Shown here: positions 34,990-46,604 of the stretch, piece by piece | How positions within the stretch are numbered: the stretch's first letter is position 1 | Layout: every line of letters begins with the position of its first letter | Source of the DNA: Opisthorchis felineus | Taxonomy: Eukaryota; Platyhelminthes; Trematoda; Opisthorchiida; Opisthorchiidae | Direction: 5' to 3' | Assembly (NCBI GenBank): GCA_004794785.1 | Contig: SJOL01007024.1 | Location: 118,317-182,316 of the forward strand | Length of the DNA stretch: 64,000 nucleotides | The notes under the pieces: generated by a model | Database searches by the model: none | Told to the model about the DNA's origin: nothing | The model's input: only the letters and a program-made list of their open reading frames with translations | Position numbers and translations under genes: made by a program

Positions 34990-36057
34990 GTTGTCGGCCG
35001 TGTCGTCTTCTGCATCGTCAGGTGTGGAGGGGGGTGGATGTAAAAACAGGTGATGGTCGTGGAGGGCTGGGTGGCTGCCGAAAATGGTGTTCAGGTGGGA
35101 CGAAATTTGGTGGGTCGGACAGTGGGAACGGATGAGCGTCGGAGCTTGTCCCCGGTCGTTGTGAGTACGAGTTTCTTCCAGGCTCGTTGTGTGTATAGCT
35201 TGATGTGCCTTTTAAAGGCCGTAAATGTGGAGCTACGCGTGGCTTCGGAGGAGGCGGGTTAGGTAGCGATGTAGGTAGCTGCCGAATAGGGATCTCAGGC
35301 ATATAGCATGCGGGTGGCCAGGGGGGCAGAGCTTGATAGGGACTAAAGGTACGTAACGCTGGTTGTAGTTTGGGGATTCTGCCAAGGACAAGGCTAGCAT
35401 GGGGTGGGGGAACACAGGTGTATTTATGTACCGTGCGGGGTATGGTCGGGTTTGTAGACGAAGGGCCAATAGTGGGAATTCGGGGAGTTTGCACGGGCGA
35501 AGGCGTTGCAATACCAGGCTTTCATAGTAAGTGTTTGAGCCCGAGGACGCGCTTTGGTGGCAGGGGCGAAGTTATATTAGGTCAGGGGGTCTGGAGCAAG
35601 AGACTATGTTCTCATCTTCGAGCGTAGCACCTGGTAGAGGCTGGTGGGATACTGCATGAGCCATCACAGCGGTGAATTTTGTTGGTGTGATTGAAGTCAG
35701 AGGTGGCATAGGCAGGTGTCCAAGGGTAGAAGTGGAGGGCTCATGGTCAGGAGGAAGGGATGCGGGGCATGAGGCCGTCATGCCGGTTTGTGTGGCATCA
35801 GGCCACAAGTTGGCATCACGGTATAACGAGCTTGGGCGTGCAGCGGTTACAGGATAATGAAGATCAGGGAGAGGATCAGTGATGCAGCATTAAGCTTTAG
35901 GGGATAATTCGTCAGCTCCAGCATTTGGAAGGGCAGCTGTAAGTCCGATCGGTTTAGAACAAGCTTCACTGATGTCGGGGGTCGGGTGGGTGCCCAACGA
36001 AGCTAGAGATGGTTGTAGAAGTGGTCGGGACAGTTGGCCGATTCGGTAAGCTGTTGT
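34990..36057 (-). pseudogene. Proline-rich continuation of LINE ORF1, interrupted
   Basis: Downstream of the ORF1 stop the same frame stays coding-like (for example SRPLLQPSLASLG, then LPPDHEPSTSTLGHLPMPP) but holds TAA codons at 36058-36060 and 35890-35892. Both could derive from CAA by a single change. Further on, a second frame (35018-35494) is rich in Pro, with PNPPPPKPR and FRQPPSPPRPSP. I read this as a longer ORF1 damaged by two stops and at least one frameshift. The alternative is that ORF1 truly ends at 36058 and the rest is spacer. Confidence 0.5.
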
Positions 36058-37008
36058 TTAAATCGGGGGTTCTCCGGGAACTGTGTAACCTGTGTCATCT
36101 GTGATAAGACTTGCGCAGCCTTCCAAGGGGTTGGTTGCATGGGAGGTCTGAGATTGAATCACACCAAGAGTATTTACTGGTGCAGATTGTTGAAGGGAAG
36201 ATGAATCCGTTTGATAGTTATCAGTAGTCGCCTCTAGAAATTTGGAGAGTGAATTCCTTGTGAGCTGTCTTTGTAGTCGAGTGCGGGCAGCTTCGACCTT
36301 CAGGGTCTGGAATGATTGGGTGGAGGACAGAAGGGCCTGAGATGTTAACAGGCGCGTTGCATCCTTTTCATCTCTAAATTGCATTAGCATTGGGCAACGC
36401 AAGGATGGTTTCGACTTTCGAGCAGTACAGACTGTGTCACGCATGTTACATGCTGTCAGGATGGCGGCTTTTGTGCGTTCCACCAGGATGCGATCGGGAG
36501 CGTTGTATATTAAGACCTGTTTACGGCATTCCATACGCCGACTAATCTCGAAGGCGAGTGTGTCAATAAAGGCTGAAGCTTTTGCAAGATCTGATGGATC
36601 ACACATTGCATCGGGAGTTAGAAGGAAGGCTAGTGTGTGCATGCTACTGTGGGATGTCAGTTCGCTCCCCATCTTAGGCACACGAGTACTGAGATTTGCC
36701 AGATCAGCATAGAGCTGAGATTTCCTTGATAAAGAGGAGGGGAGACGGCTACTGAGTTGGGCTGGAAGGAAAATGTCGGTTAGTACAACTGAGCAGTCTG
36801 AATTTAACTGGGGCACTCTGTCGACTGACCTTGAGGAGTGAGGTGTTTGAGTGTTCGGCCTTTTGCCTGCAAGGCGCTTCTTTGGACACAATGAGGATGA
36901 AGGACGATGGGGAGTCAGGGTCCAGCAACCGCTTAAGGGAAGATGGGAGTGGTGGCATTTTTCGATTCGATTTAGGTAATAGTTAGCCTCGCTGGAATGG
37001 TGCTGCAA
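36058..37008 (-). CDS. CR1-like LINE ORF1 (RNA-binding-type protein), probably truncated
   Basis: 316 codons on the same strand as ORF2 and about 1.1 kb upstream of it. A basic N-terminus with KKRLAGKRPN precedes a central region (about residues 150-245: ISRRMECRKQVLIYNAPDR, then SLRCPMLMQFRDEKDATRLL) with alternating hydrophobic and basic residues like an RRM fold. The C-terminal part is Ser/Thr-rich. ORF1 proteins of non-LTR elements coat the RNA and act as nucleic-acid chaperones. I assign this by position and the RRM-like pattern, not by a family match. The stop at 36058 may be a mutation, since coding-like sequence continues in frame after it. Confidence 0.65.
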   Translation of the reverse strand: MQHHSSEANYYLNRIEKCHHSHLPLSGCWTLTPHRPSSSLCPKKRLAGKRPNTQTPHSSRSVDRVPQLNSDCSVVLTDIFLPAQLSSRLPSSLSRKSQLYADLANLSTRVPKMGSELTSHSSMHTLAFLLTPDAMCDPSDLAKASAFIDTLAFEISRRMECRKQVLIYNAPDRILVERTKAAILTACNMRDTVCTARKSKPSLRCPMLMQFRDEKDATRLLTSQALLSSTQSFQTLKVEAARTRLQRQLTRNSLSKFLEATTDNYQTDSSSLQQSAPVNTLGVIQSQTSHATNPLEGCASLITDDTGYTVPGEPPI

Positions 37009-37084
37009 AGCTTATAACTCAGGAAGGCCTAATCAAGCGGGAAGGGGTTGGAGGGATAGTTGAGTGCGATTATAGATGCGGTGT

Positions 37085-39055
37085 GCTAAAAAGGTAGCTA
37101 ATTGCTATACTATAAGTAAGTAAAACGCTACGGTCGGGCTAGGATCCAAAAAATATTTTTACAACACCTGACCTTGAGATTCAAGCGGCGAGGAAACCAA
37201 AGGAACCGAAAATTTTGGCTTCTACCTTCTTAACTCTCAGTACACAGTAGGTTTGTGAATGAAATTAGGCGAGTTGTCTGACACGCTGCGTACCGCCTGA
37301 GTGAAGATTCACCTGTAAATCGAATGCTTTTGGATGCATGACCGAATCAAGGGTTGCTACGCCGATTTGCTGATCGGGTCCAATTTTGCAAAATTCCTGC
37401 CGGTTAGGCAGGCAAGGGCTCCGTTCCATACGGTTAACTGATTGCTCTCTGCGATGTAATTTCAAAGGCCGGAGGGTGTAAGCTCTAAGTGACTGTCATG
37501 CGTATGAACCCGGAAACGTCAATTTCACCTACACGGGACAAAGGCGGGGTGGAGACGGTCGAGTCCAAAAATTCATTCACTTCAATTACCAGCTAATTTT
37601 CCGGCATTTGAAATTTAATCAGGACCTACACAGAGCCCGGTGCTGCTGCACACACATGAATGGTAACGCAAGAACCAAGCGTTCCGCGCCTCAGTTCTGC
37701 CTTTTTGGGCTAGGTCAGCACTTTCAAGCTCACCGAAGAAGTAATAGACTTCTGTAAATGTTCCTTAACCAAATACTGCTGCTCACTTCCTTGTGTGCCA
37801 AAGGCTACCGTTAGGAACGCGGAGCAAACACCATATTTTTCAATTTTTTTGGGGGTCAAAACTTTAAGTGAGAGACTCCGTGTACGATGCTCCAAACAAG
37901 CTCCCGTCCGCTACCTAAACAATCCCAAATCATCAGCCGCATTTTTGGGTCATTTTACAGCGGCCTACACCAGCAACCGCCATTCAGTCAATGGTTCCCC
38001 TATAGTCAGCTGACCAGTGTTCCGTGTCTGCAAGGTCCATCTATTACTATCACCCATCTATTACTAATTTCGGAACATTTGATTTAAGCTACTGCATCAG
38101 CGTGCACACTGCATGTCAACTTGCACAACGTGCATGTCTCACTGAAGTGCCTTTTACCTTTGTCGGTGTATGTCGGTTCTCCGAAGTACACACATCAACG
38201 CTCCTGGGTGAAACATTTCAAACCGGTTATGAAAACATCAAATTTTTCCTTTTTTATCCTTCGGGTATCTGATGCCTCCAATGCACTGGCCAGTGTTGTT
38301 GTGGGCGTTGCTCACACCCTACGGTGGAGCTCGATTTATTAAACTGGGTCCCGTGAATACGGCTGTCATTGCACATTACAATTATCTGGTTCAGTTGAGA
38401 TCAATGCATAGCAGTGCGATGGAGGTTACCTGTTTAACACGTTAACGCGTGCACCCAAAGAACACGGCTATTAAGCCGAGAAAGATAAGTTTTATCAAGA
38501 TAGATCAAGACTGTTTTCGTCAACGAAAAACCTGAATTTGCCGCACCGGGAAAGATACGAGGGCATAAGTGGAGCAACTGATCCTAGAAGAGGCACGATG
38601 GAAAGGTAGTTTCGGCAGTACCGCTCAGAGTACCGAAAATGAACGGAGTTTATTCAACTGTACTTGGAATATTTTCTAATTCTGGCGAGTGAGAACTTCC
38701 ATCTCAATCATTGATATAATTGTGGCATACAAACCGCAAGCAAGTTCATGATTGGGCTGGATAATTTGATCACCGTTCCTTCTAAAGAACGCAACTTGCT
38801 TGCCACTATACCACTGATCAGGCCAGAATTCCCTCAAGGATTACAACCTCCAAAGCAGGGCGATCCCAATAATCAAATTTAGCAAACATCAGCGGTCAAC
38901 TGGTATCTAGCTGCAGTTGCTGGACGGCCGCCTGGTTGCAGGATGAATTGGAGAAGAATCTATGCTCCGTGTCGGCCAAAACCATCCAACGGAAAAAAAT
39001 GAACGTAGAATATTGCTTAGGTCAACCTATCTTATTGCCTACAGAAAAGCCACAC
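37085..39055. other. No gene recognised
   Basis: Roughly 2 kb without motifs. Two partly similar short strings at about 37725-37740 and 37858-37872 (ctttcaagctcacc, actttaagtgagag) give a repeated SLKVLT in one minus frame, too little to build on. Confidence 0.4.
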
Positions 39056-39059
39056 CAGC

Positions 39060-39335
39060 AGATTAAAAGTCGAGAAAAGCTTCCACAGATGCCCGGCAAT
39101 CAAGGGTCCGGAGAACGATAAAGAAGACCGGAGGGCGCAATGCTCTGGAGGTGGAGAAAATTTTTGCTGCATGCAGCAGATGTGACCCTTCCTAATCGAT
39201 CCGATCAGCCGGTCGAAAGAAGGCGGATGCCAACACAATGGTTCACTAGAAAGATAGAATGGCAATTCATTAGCAGAATCACATTCTTGAGCGATGAGTT
39301 GAACACTTTCAGAAGCATGTCAGCTAGTCTCCGGT
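39060..39335 (+). pseudogene. RTE-type LINE linker fragment
   Basis: The order gagatggagaaggc-like string, tccgatcagccggtcgaaagaa, agaatggcaattca, gatgagttgaacactttc(a/c)agag matches the RTE copy at about 50455-50620 (ttcgatcaaccggtcaaaagaa, ggaatggcaattca, gatgggctaagcacttccaagag). It covers only the region between endonuclease and RT, with frameshifts. Confidence 0.6.
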
Positions 39336-39639
39336 AAAACAGTCACAGAATGTACCCAATGGAACATAATAAAACATCGATACCAGCCTACCATGGGCAG
39401 TAGCAGTTTGAGGTAAAATACCATTCTTCCAACGCCTCAAAGAAATCGACCCACATAGTCTGCACACTGCACGTTTCGGAGGGAGTAGTGAAGATCTGAT
39501 AAAAAGTCTGTTGACCCACCAAATGATATTTGTTGCAAAAAGAGAAAGACGACTGGTTGCTAGAAGCGACCGATTCAAGGGAATCATTCTGGGGCTCTTT
39601 AATATGCAAGATACATCAATTATCTCCCTGCTTTGAGAC

Positions 39640-39690
39640 AGGTTTGGTTTGGTAATTTTGGTTTGGTAATTTGGTTTGGTAATTTTCCTA
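39640..39690. repeat. Short tandem repeat, ggtttggtaattt
   Basis: Three units of ggtttggtaatt(tt) with small length changes, preceded by an extra ggttt. Confidence 0.85.
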
Positions 39691-39699
39691 AAGAAAACT

Positions 39700-40800
39700 A
39701 CCCACAAGGTTGCCGGAAACTCTTTGACCTTTCACGACAGGGCTTGCCTTACTTGGAGCTGACCAGATAGGCGCAGTCCCCGAGTTTCCGTCAACTTTAT
39801 GTGTATTTGTTGTATATCTTTGGTTCAAGTAGAACATAAGGTTGAAGGAACCTTGGACTGCTCCTAATAAATGAGATCCGGGAAGGGCAAATCTGTCGTG
39901 GTCTGTCAAAGGGTTTTCGGCAACCTTGTGAGTAGTTTCCTTTATGAAAATATACTGCGATATCTCGAAATCGCACCAATTGAGACATGAGGAAGCCTTC
40001 GTGCAGCAAATTCAGTTGAATAATATCATAAACGAGGGGTTCTACTGAGTCTCCCGTGAAAACAAAAGTGATATGCAAATGAGTGTATTTGTAGGTTTCG
40101 CCTTCTTATTGATCACAAGGTTTGTTTTATTTCTGAAGGTCATCAAAAGCTGTAACAGTTCCACGCAGCAAACTACCTCTTCTGAGCCTTTATCTCTTAC
40201 GAGGGCATTGCACGAAATGTCCCCTTAACGACTGCAGATATACGAAAGGCCGCGGCCTCAGTTCACAATGCCCAGTGATGTAAGAGAGGACAGCCCTTTC
40301 TCGCCTTCCCCCATCAACTTAGCTATTGGCGGCTGCCTGCAACTACCCAGCCAGACTCTGAAGCAAAGGGGGTGAAAATTCTCCCAAACCATTCACCTAC
40401 AACTTTTGAATACACATATGTTTGCTCACATCAATACAGGTCCACAAAGCTGCAGGTCCTTTTTGAACAACCTAGTTAATTCTGTCGCAACATTTGGCGT
40501 GAGGTTCATCCCTGCACACTGTAAGTCGCCGCTACATGTTTGCGCTCAGCTTGCAGGTCAGCCTAAGTATGTGGTTGATGCACTTCCTCGGCCAAGCAGC
40601 TGGTAATATTCCGGTGGGCTGGTTGAATACGAGATCACTTCGTAATTTTGGTGGCTAGGGAAGTACAAACCAACTCGAACCAGCAGTGGTGCCAGAGTGA
40701 TTTCAGTTTTTATCAGTAACAGTGTATACAAGCCAATGGTATCATCCATCTATTTCATAAATCAAAGACGCGTCATCTAATTGCGTATGACTCACGAAAA
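39700..40800. other. No gene recognised
   Basis: About 1.1 kb with no motif, RNA signature or repeat shared with the rest of the window. Confidence 0.4.
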
Positions 40801-40807
40801 CCTCCGG

Positions 40808-41412
40808 AGTTTCACGGATTTACGGATTGATACACAGGATCGAGGCTTTCGCCCACATTTACCGGGTCGGTTTTGTTCTCGTCGTTTAGCGGTTGTCGTT
40901 CACCTGAAAGGCACAAGCGAAAAAAAGGTGAAGCACTGCTCTTTAAGTTCTCAATTCGGGGCAGTATGTTTGCCAGCACGAAGACTCGCATAGGAAAGTG
41001 TCTAATGGTGCTTTGAACTGGGTTCTAGAAGGGGCATGGACAACCGTCGGAGGAAGGTTATTCCACGCAGCTACTACACTAAATGAGAAAAAATTTTGCC
41101 TGATAAAACTGTTCGCTCTGAGCTTGAAAATCTTACCAGGTCCCCGCCGTGTGTTTGTTGGCTCAACGGTGAAAAACCTGTTGGCCAACCCTTGTTCAGA
41201 CGGGGCATAAGTGGGCATTAGGTCCCCTCGGAGGCGGCGATACTCGAGGGGGAAGAGGTCAAGTGCCGCGAGACGCATTTTGTAGTCCACGGATTTAAGG
41301 CTGGCAACCATTTTCGTAGCAGATCGCTAGGCACGCACACTGAGGTTTACGTCCTTCGTGCGCCCTGAGTAGACAACTTGGTTGGCCTATTTAAGAAGCG
41401 GGGTGACGTAGG
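40808..41412 (-). mobile_element. Jockey/CR1-like LINE 3' unit, duplicate 1
   Basis: The minus strand 40943-41311 (122 codons) encodes an RT C-terminal region: [31 protein letters not shown] and [22 protein letters not shown]. The left part (40815-40930) is open on the plus strand as RIDTQDRGFRPHLPGRF, a LINE tail block in inverted orientation. The whole unit recurs at 45573-46177 at offset 4765 with very few differences (for example 41034 g/a, 41080 t/a). There is no RT core, so it is not functional. Confidence 0.8.
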
Positions 41413-41562
41413 CCTTATTGGTGCATACGAACCACTGGTCGCACAAGAAATGATGTGTTTCAGTAGACGTGTCCGGGTTAGAAGTACTGTCGCCCTTCAT
41501 GCAGCCGCCTCTCAAATCAAAATAGGACGACCGCTGCAGTTTGTTACTCTCGCAAACCATAA

Positions 41563-43600
41563 TAATAGTACTGTTTATTCCAAACTAGTGGGTGGCATAC
41601 CTTCAGGCATGATCACAATGTTACAGCCAGAATAAGAGCATGACTGGTGGGGTTTGTGGGTACTGGAAAGTTCGTGGAAAATGGACGGTGACATAGACAG
41701 TTGGCATTACCCGAAGTAGACTTGTTCACGCCTGAGGCGGCATAGGTAGGGAGCCGTAATGGGGAACCTATCAGATGAGGCAGGATACTATCGTTAAGAT
41801 TTGAAAGTGGCGGGCAAAAACAATACGAGGCAGGCATAGCAAGAGGCTTCCTGTCTGGTACGTGATAAAACTAATAAGAGAAAAACTTCAATCTGCAGAA
41901 AAAGTGGAACCAGAATAACGGATCAGGAGAGGCGGCAGAACTGGCACGATCTGACCGGCCAATTTGAACTGAAGCCTAAAACCCTTACCGAGGCATCGTA
42001 GCCTCGGGCTGTTGGGCGTATGGCCAGAGTCACGAAAAGCGTAGGTGGGGTAATATGCTGTACGGGTAAATGGTAATAGGAAACTCAGAATCACAGTGTG
42101 CAGCGAAACTGGAGAGACTCACTAGTGTTGCTGCTGGAGCGGGATCGGGTGTAAAAGTTCCTTGGGAGAAGGAGTTCACGCAAACGCACAAGAAGGAACG
42201 CGAACTGCACGGAGAATGACCGAATTGGTGAGGAGCACAAAGTAAAAGACGTTGAGATGTTTAAATCTAATGGAAGGTCCAGCAGATCGGAATGAACGCC
42301 TCCCGGAGGCAGCTTGGACCAGATGAAGACTTTGATTGTGGTTACAGGTAAGGGAACGAGTAGGCGAGAGGGCGCAGTCAAAGTAGGAGGTGAACAGTTG
42401 TGGGTATGCTATCAAATTGGGTATGACAGTGCCGTGCCGTTACTGCACTGTGATACGTCAGTTTCTGGATAGCCCCGTGATGGACGTCGTGATTGAGGTA
42501 GTTGGGCTGGGATGCGCAGTTTTGTGAGCATCGGAATGTTGTGGGTTTTCCAGGGGATTCCGCAGGGAGACCAAAACCAATGTAGTATCGCAGATATTAT
42601 TTGTTTTTTTTTCGGTCGGGGATCTCTTCAGATGTAATGCACAGATCGGTGTTGTACAGTGATGTCATGCTGTCGATGATGATGATGAATGCACAGATCG
42701 AGTGGAGTGGATAATGGACAAACAGGGCGTCCATAGCACGTATCACCGCAGGTCAAAGCTTAGGAAGAAGATGAGGTGGGATGAGATCACTAAGGCCTAG
42801 ATAGTTATTGGAGCCATCAGACAGGATATAGTCCTTTAAGAAAAAAACGGAACGTTTGCTACAGATAGGGTGCTGATGACAAGCGGTCAAATGAGAGGGG
42901 ATAAGGATGGATCTGCGCTAAGTTGTCTAGTCATCAAAGCCAAGCTGAGATTTCTAATTTATGCTATTATACTACCTGAGACATAGGACAGTACGATGTG
43001 AGTAGGTAGAGACGAGACATGGTAAGGGAAACGAAACACTTTAGGACTGGATTTTGGAACTTCTTACTAGGTGGACTAGATTTCCTGGAGGTTAATAGTG
43101 AGTTGGACAACACTGGAACAATCTAGGATGGAATGTGAACTTAAGGGAAATGGTCACTAGTCCCCGAAGCACTCCTATCAGTTTCAGTCTATAAGTGGTG
43201 CATGGCGAAAAAGACTTTCGGCGCTAGCCTCGCAAGCTGGTGGTGGAGGGTTTGGAGTCTCTGTATATTTATATTGTATGTCCACTCCTTAGAGCAGCTG
43301 GTAGGTGTTTTTCGTTGTGTTTGGTTGACTATGTGGGTTTCGGTACGGTGTAGCCTCGGTTATGACGAAGGCAACTTCAGCTATGCGCGTCGATGTAGGC
43401 CATTTGCATCGCACAGATTCTTCAGGCTATCCCAGGCACATTTGATTTTATTATTTTGACAGACAGAAGACCAGTTTTTTCTCATCTGTAGTTTATGGCG
43501 TTGCCAGATAAATAACTCAACCGAGGCGAGTCCAACACCAGCAGCATCAAACAGAAGACAGTAGTGCTCTTTTGTTAGTTTCCTGTACTCAACGCTGTGG
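41563..43600 (-). mobile_element. R1 repeat, copy C
   Basis: Minus-strand element from about 43600 (5') to the tail ataataatagta at about 41563 (3'). It matches copy B closely up to about 42975, then with moderate divergence to the shared 5' break (ccaacaccagcagc, then gtgctcttttg). Its 3' flank differs from that of A and B, as expected for an independent insertion. It carries a 39-bp insertion at 42649-42687. Confidence 0.8.
42649..42700 (+). mobile_element. 39-bp insert with 13-bp target-site duplication inside R1 copy C
   Basis: Copy B reads aatgcacagatcg once at this point. Copy C has the 13-mer at 42636-42648 and again at 42688-42700, with 39 bp between that end in gatgatgatgatg. A short insert with a simple-repeat 3' end and flanking duplication is the signature of target-primed reverse transcription of an extremely 5'-truncated retroelement. 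Confidence 0.75.
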
Positions 43601-43604
43601 CGGG

Positions 43605-45495
43605 GTGTGCCAAGGGAGAGATCAATTTGGGCCGCCCGGATCCCCGCTCAGGCAACATGAGCTGGTTGCGCCTTTTGTAGTCAACCAACACCCAGCGCGA
43701 AGTATAAACACAAAATTATAAAGTGCCATGTCAACAATCCCGAACGTATAGCCTCCAAACATCTACCAAATATATAACGCAGGCACTCTGACCTACTAGC
43801 CGCCAATTAGCCGGGCTTCAGTCACCCCTCCGTGGTACAACTTGTCAGTGCCTGCCACGAGCTTTCATGGTGATCCGCCTCCGCTTTTACCCCATTGTCC
43901 TAAAAAGCGGAGAACTACCCGGATTGCCTCTGTGGGTAAGTAAACTGCAAACGGCCGGCCTGGGCTTGATAATGCCGGGCGCCAGGTGTCAAGAGCTTTG
44001 AACCCAAATTGCCGAAGTCGTGGTGTTATCAAAACCAAGTCATGTATAACGGCATCACGAGGCGAACTTCTCAAAAGAAAACAGTCATTAAAAAATTATC
44101 TTCTGTTGTGTAGGTTCCAAGCTGTCCAAGCTGTCCCTTTTAACCACAGAAATCTCCGAAAGCGCTTTCGACCACACATATCAAGACGCAGCTGAAGCGC
44201 CTGCCAACATCTATTGAGCTGTCCTCTAAACCCAAATTGCGAGGCCCAAGTGCCAGTTATTCCAGAGTGGCTTATGTTTCCGACGAAGGCATTGTAGGCA
44301 GGTGGCTTGTGTGACCATGCCAGCTCCCTCAGCCCGGATGCAATATCATCGTGCTTGGCATAAGCAGCCGTTGAACTCGTCCCCGTTCCCCCATATCTCT
44401 GGGGTGTTTCTGACAGTGTGAAGAAGAGTTACCGTCTAAACGATGTACATGGGAAATCTCCACCCTTCAGCCGTTTCTTTGTCAGCCTCACCAGTCGTGA
44501 TTTTGCAGAAAGGTGGCGGATCCATACTCCTTAAACTCCCTTGCGTGTGATGGACCCTCTAATATAGTTATACTGCACAGCGAAGGACGATGACTCCATT
44601 CACTGTTTTCGCGTCCTCCCAAAGCTTCTACACGTTGCTCTTCCGTCTATGGGAAGAATCAGTGATAAATGGCACCCTGTGGCCTTCGGCTGCATTATAA
44701 GCCATTCAGTTCAAGTAAGTGTTTGAAGTATGCCATCACCGCACCTTGATCTTGCAAGCAGTGTCCATCATGGGCCATTTTTTGGGGGCCAACAGTTGAA
44801 CTCTATCGATCTGCTTCCTACCCAAGAGGCTGTGTACCGGTGAGCTGAAAATATGCTGTGGGTATCGGTCGATTCTCAGGGCGGCCATTCAAGGTTGCAC
44901 TCGAAAGGCAGCTCCCAACTTTTTCTCCAGCAAACCCAAAAAGCCCCAGAGGTGTCCTCTGTGAGCTCATTCCCATCACTTGAACTGCTGGCTCGCAAAC
45001 GTGCTTGCACAATTGTTCCAACCGTCAGTCATGGCAAGGGCCTAAGTGTTTGGGTAACCTCCGGCCTTCCTCTTTCAACGATTGTAATGTATGCTTCTAA
45101 GACGGATCTGCGAATGGCCAACCCATATAGATCCACCTCGCTAAAGTAAGTATGCGCAGTTTTACTCCTCTCGGTTCGTGGGTTTGAGCCCCCTACAAGA
45201 AGAGTGCAGTGTTTTATGAATAAAACGGCCGAAACTCGATGAAAATATTTGTAACCTTCCAACGCAAACTTCAACCTGTCTCCTAAAATACCGGGACAAT
45301 TAAGGTCGTTGCCTTCAAGCTTTCAACCTATCCCGATGTATTACTAGCCGTGGCTGCTTCAACATTTCAAAACAAACCGAATTTACGCAGCGCGGTCTGA
45401 ATCTTCTTCCACACAGACACCGTGCCCGGACATGCAGGAAATTGTCCTCTGACGTGGTTGCCCATATTCTCATCACACGTCCACGTTAGGTTGTT
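43605..45495. other. No gene recognised
   Basis: About 1.9 kb. The minus frame 43865-44074 (69 codons) and others are short and motif-free. A box B-like ggttcgtgggtttgagcc at about 45174-45191 may belong to an old tRNA-derived element, but no box A or family body supports it. Confidence 0.4.
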
Positions 45496-45499
45496 CATT

Positions 45500-45575
45500 T
45501 TGGGTAGTTGATGCGAAGAATAACCTTCTTCCGATGGTTGTCCACGCTCCATCTGGTACACAGTTCAAAGCACTA
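45500..45575 (+). pseudogene. RT C-terminal scrap in plus orientation
   Basis: The plus strand encodes NNLLPMVVHAPSGTQFKALF, the same block that the minus strand encodes at about 45790-45850 ([19 protein letters not shown]). In this copy the tail block RIDTQDRGF follows directly in frame, so here the tail and RT end are in sense with each other. Confidence 0.7.
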
Positions 45576-46430
45576 TTCACGGATTCACGGATTGATACAC
45601 AGGATCGAGGCTTTCGCCCACATTTACCGGGTCGGTTTTGTTCTCGTCGTTTAGCGGTTGTCGTTCACCTGAAAGGCACAAGCGAAAAAAAGGTGAAGCA
45701 CTGCTCTTTAAGTTCTCAATTCGGGGCAGTATGTTTGCCAGCACGAAGACTCGCATAGGAAAGTGTCTAATGGTGCTTTGAACTGGGTTCTAGAAGGAGC
45801 ATGGACAACCGTCGGAGGAAGGTTATTCCACGCAGCTACTACACAAAATGAGAAAAAATTTTGCCTGATAAAACTGTTCGCTCTGAGCTTGAAAATCTTA
45901 CCAGGTCCCCGCCGTGTGTTTGTTGGCTCAACGGTGAAAAACCTGTTGGCCAACCCTTGTTCAGACGGGGCATAAGTGGGCATTAGGTCCCCTCGGAGGC
46001 GGCGATACTCGAGGGGGAAGAGGTCAAGTGCCGCGAGACGCATTTTGTAGTCCACGGATTTAAGGCTGGCAACCATTTTCGTAGCAGATCGCTAGGCACG
46101 CACACTGAGGTTTACGTCCTTCGTGCGCCCTGAGTAGACAACTTGGTTGGCGTATTCAAGAAGCGGTCTGACGCGGGCCCCATAGAGTACTTGGGAGTCC
46201 ATGCGAGTAATACGAGAGAAGGTGCTCCTAATCCTCCGTAGAACGACGAATGCCTTTGGGCCGATTTCTCGTGCTGCTGTGAGAAGTACATGTTTGAAAA
46301 GAGCCAGATACCCAAATCCTTTTTGTTATCTATCTTCGTGATGTCTTCTGGTCCATTCTCACCTTGCACGACGTAAGCGTTTTCTGAGTCTCCTCCAAAT
46401 GACATATGGACGCACTTTTCGTCATTCAGA
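45573..46430 (-). mobile_element. Jockey/CR1-like LINE 3' unit, duplicate 2
   Basis: Repeats the 40808-41412 unit and extends further upstream in the element: the minus frame 46112-46405 has [25 protein letters not shown] and FSQQHEKSA, which is the RT thumb region just after the catalytic box. The C-terminal block lies at 45708-46076. The catalytic aspartate region itself is absent. The duplicated core differs from copy 1 at only a few bases. Confidence 0.8.
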
Positions 46431-46454
46431 GGAAGGTGCCTTTTTTGCGATCCC

Positions 46455-46600
46455 TCGCGCTGGCAAGCTTACTGCCCCGCTTATGCCTTTCGAATAATCG
46501 GCAGCCGCTGAACGTCAAGGAGTAAAACCGACCCGGGAAAATTGGGCGAAGGCTTTGATCCCGTTTGTCAATCCGCGAATCCTTGAAAGCCCCTTCTGAT
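46455..46600 (-). mobile_element. LINE tail block, third copy, minus orientation
   Basis: The minus strand reads DSRIDKRDQSLRPIFPGRF then [12 protein letters not shown], homologous to the RIDTQDRGFRPHLPGRF tail at 40.8 and 45.6 kb but in opposite orientation to it. It abuts the RT thumb piece at 46430. Confidence 0.65.
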
Positions 46601-46604
46601 GGCA

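Larger units (their letters stand above)
31154..37080 (-). mobile_element. CR1-like LINE, nearly complete
   Basis: The two ORFs in the order ORF1 then ORF2, on one strand, with the endonuclease before the RT, define a CR1/Jockey-superfamily LINE. It is far better preserved than any other LINE piece here. The 5' end is placed loosely just upstream of ORF1 and the 3' end is uncertain (see the R1 copy B entry). Intact ORF2 with broken ORF1 would make it dependent on ORF1 protein from another copy. Confidence 0.75.
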
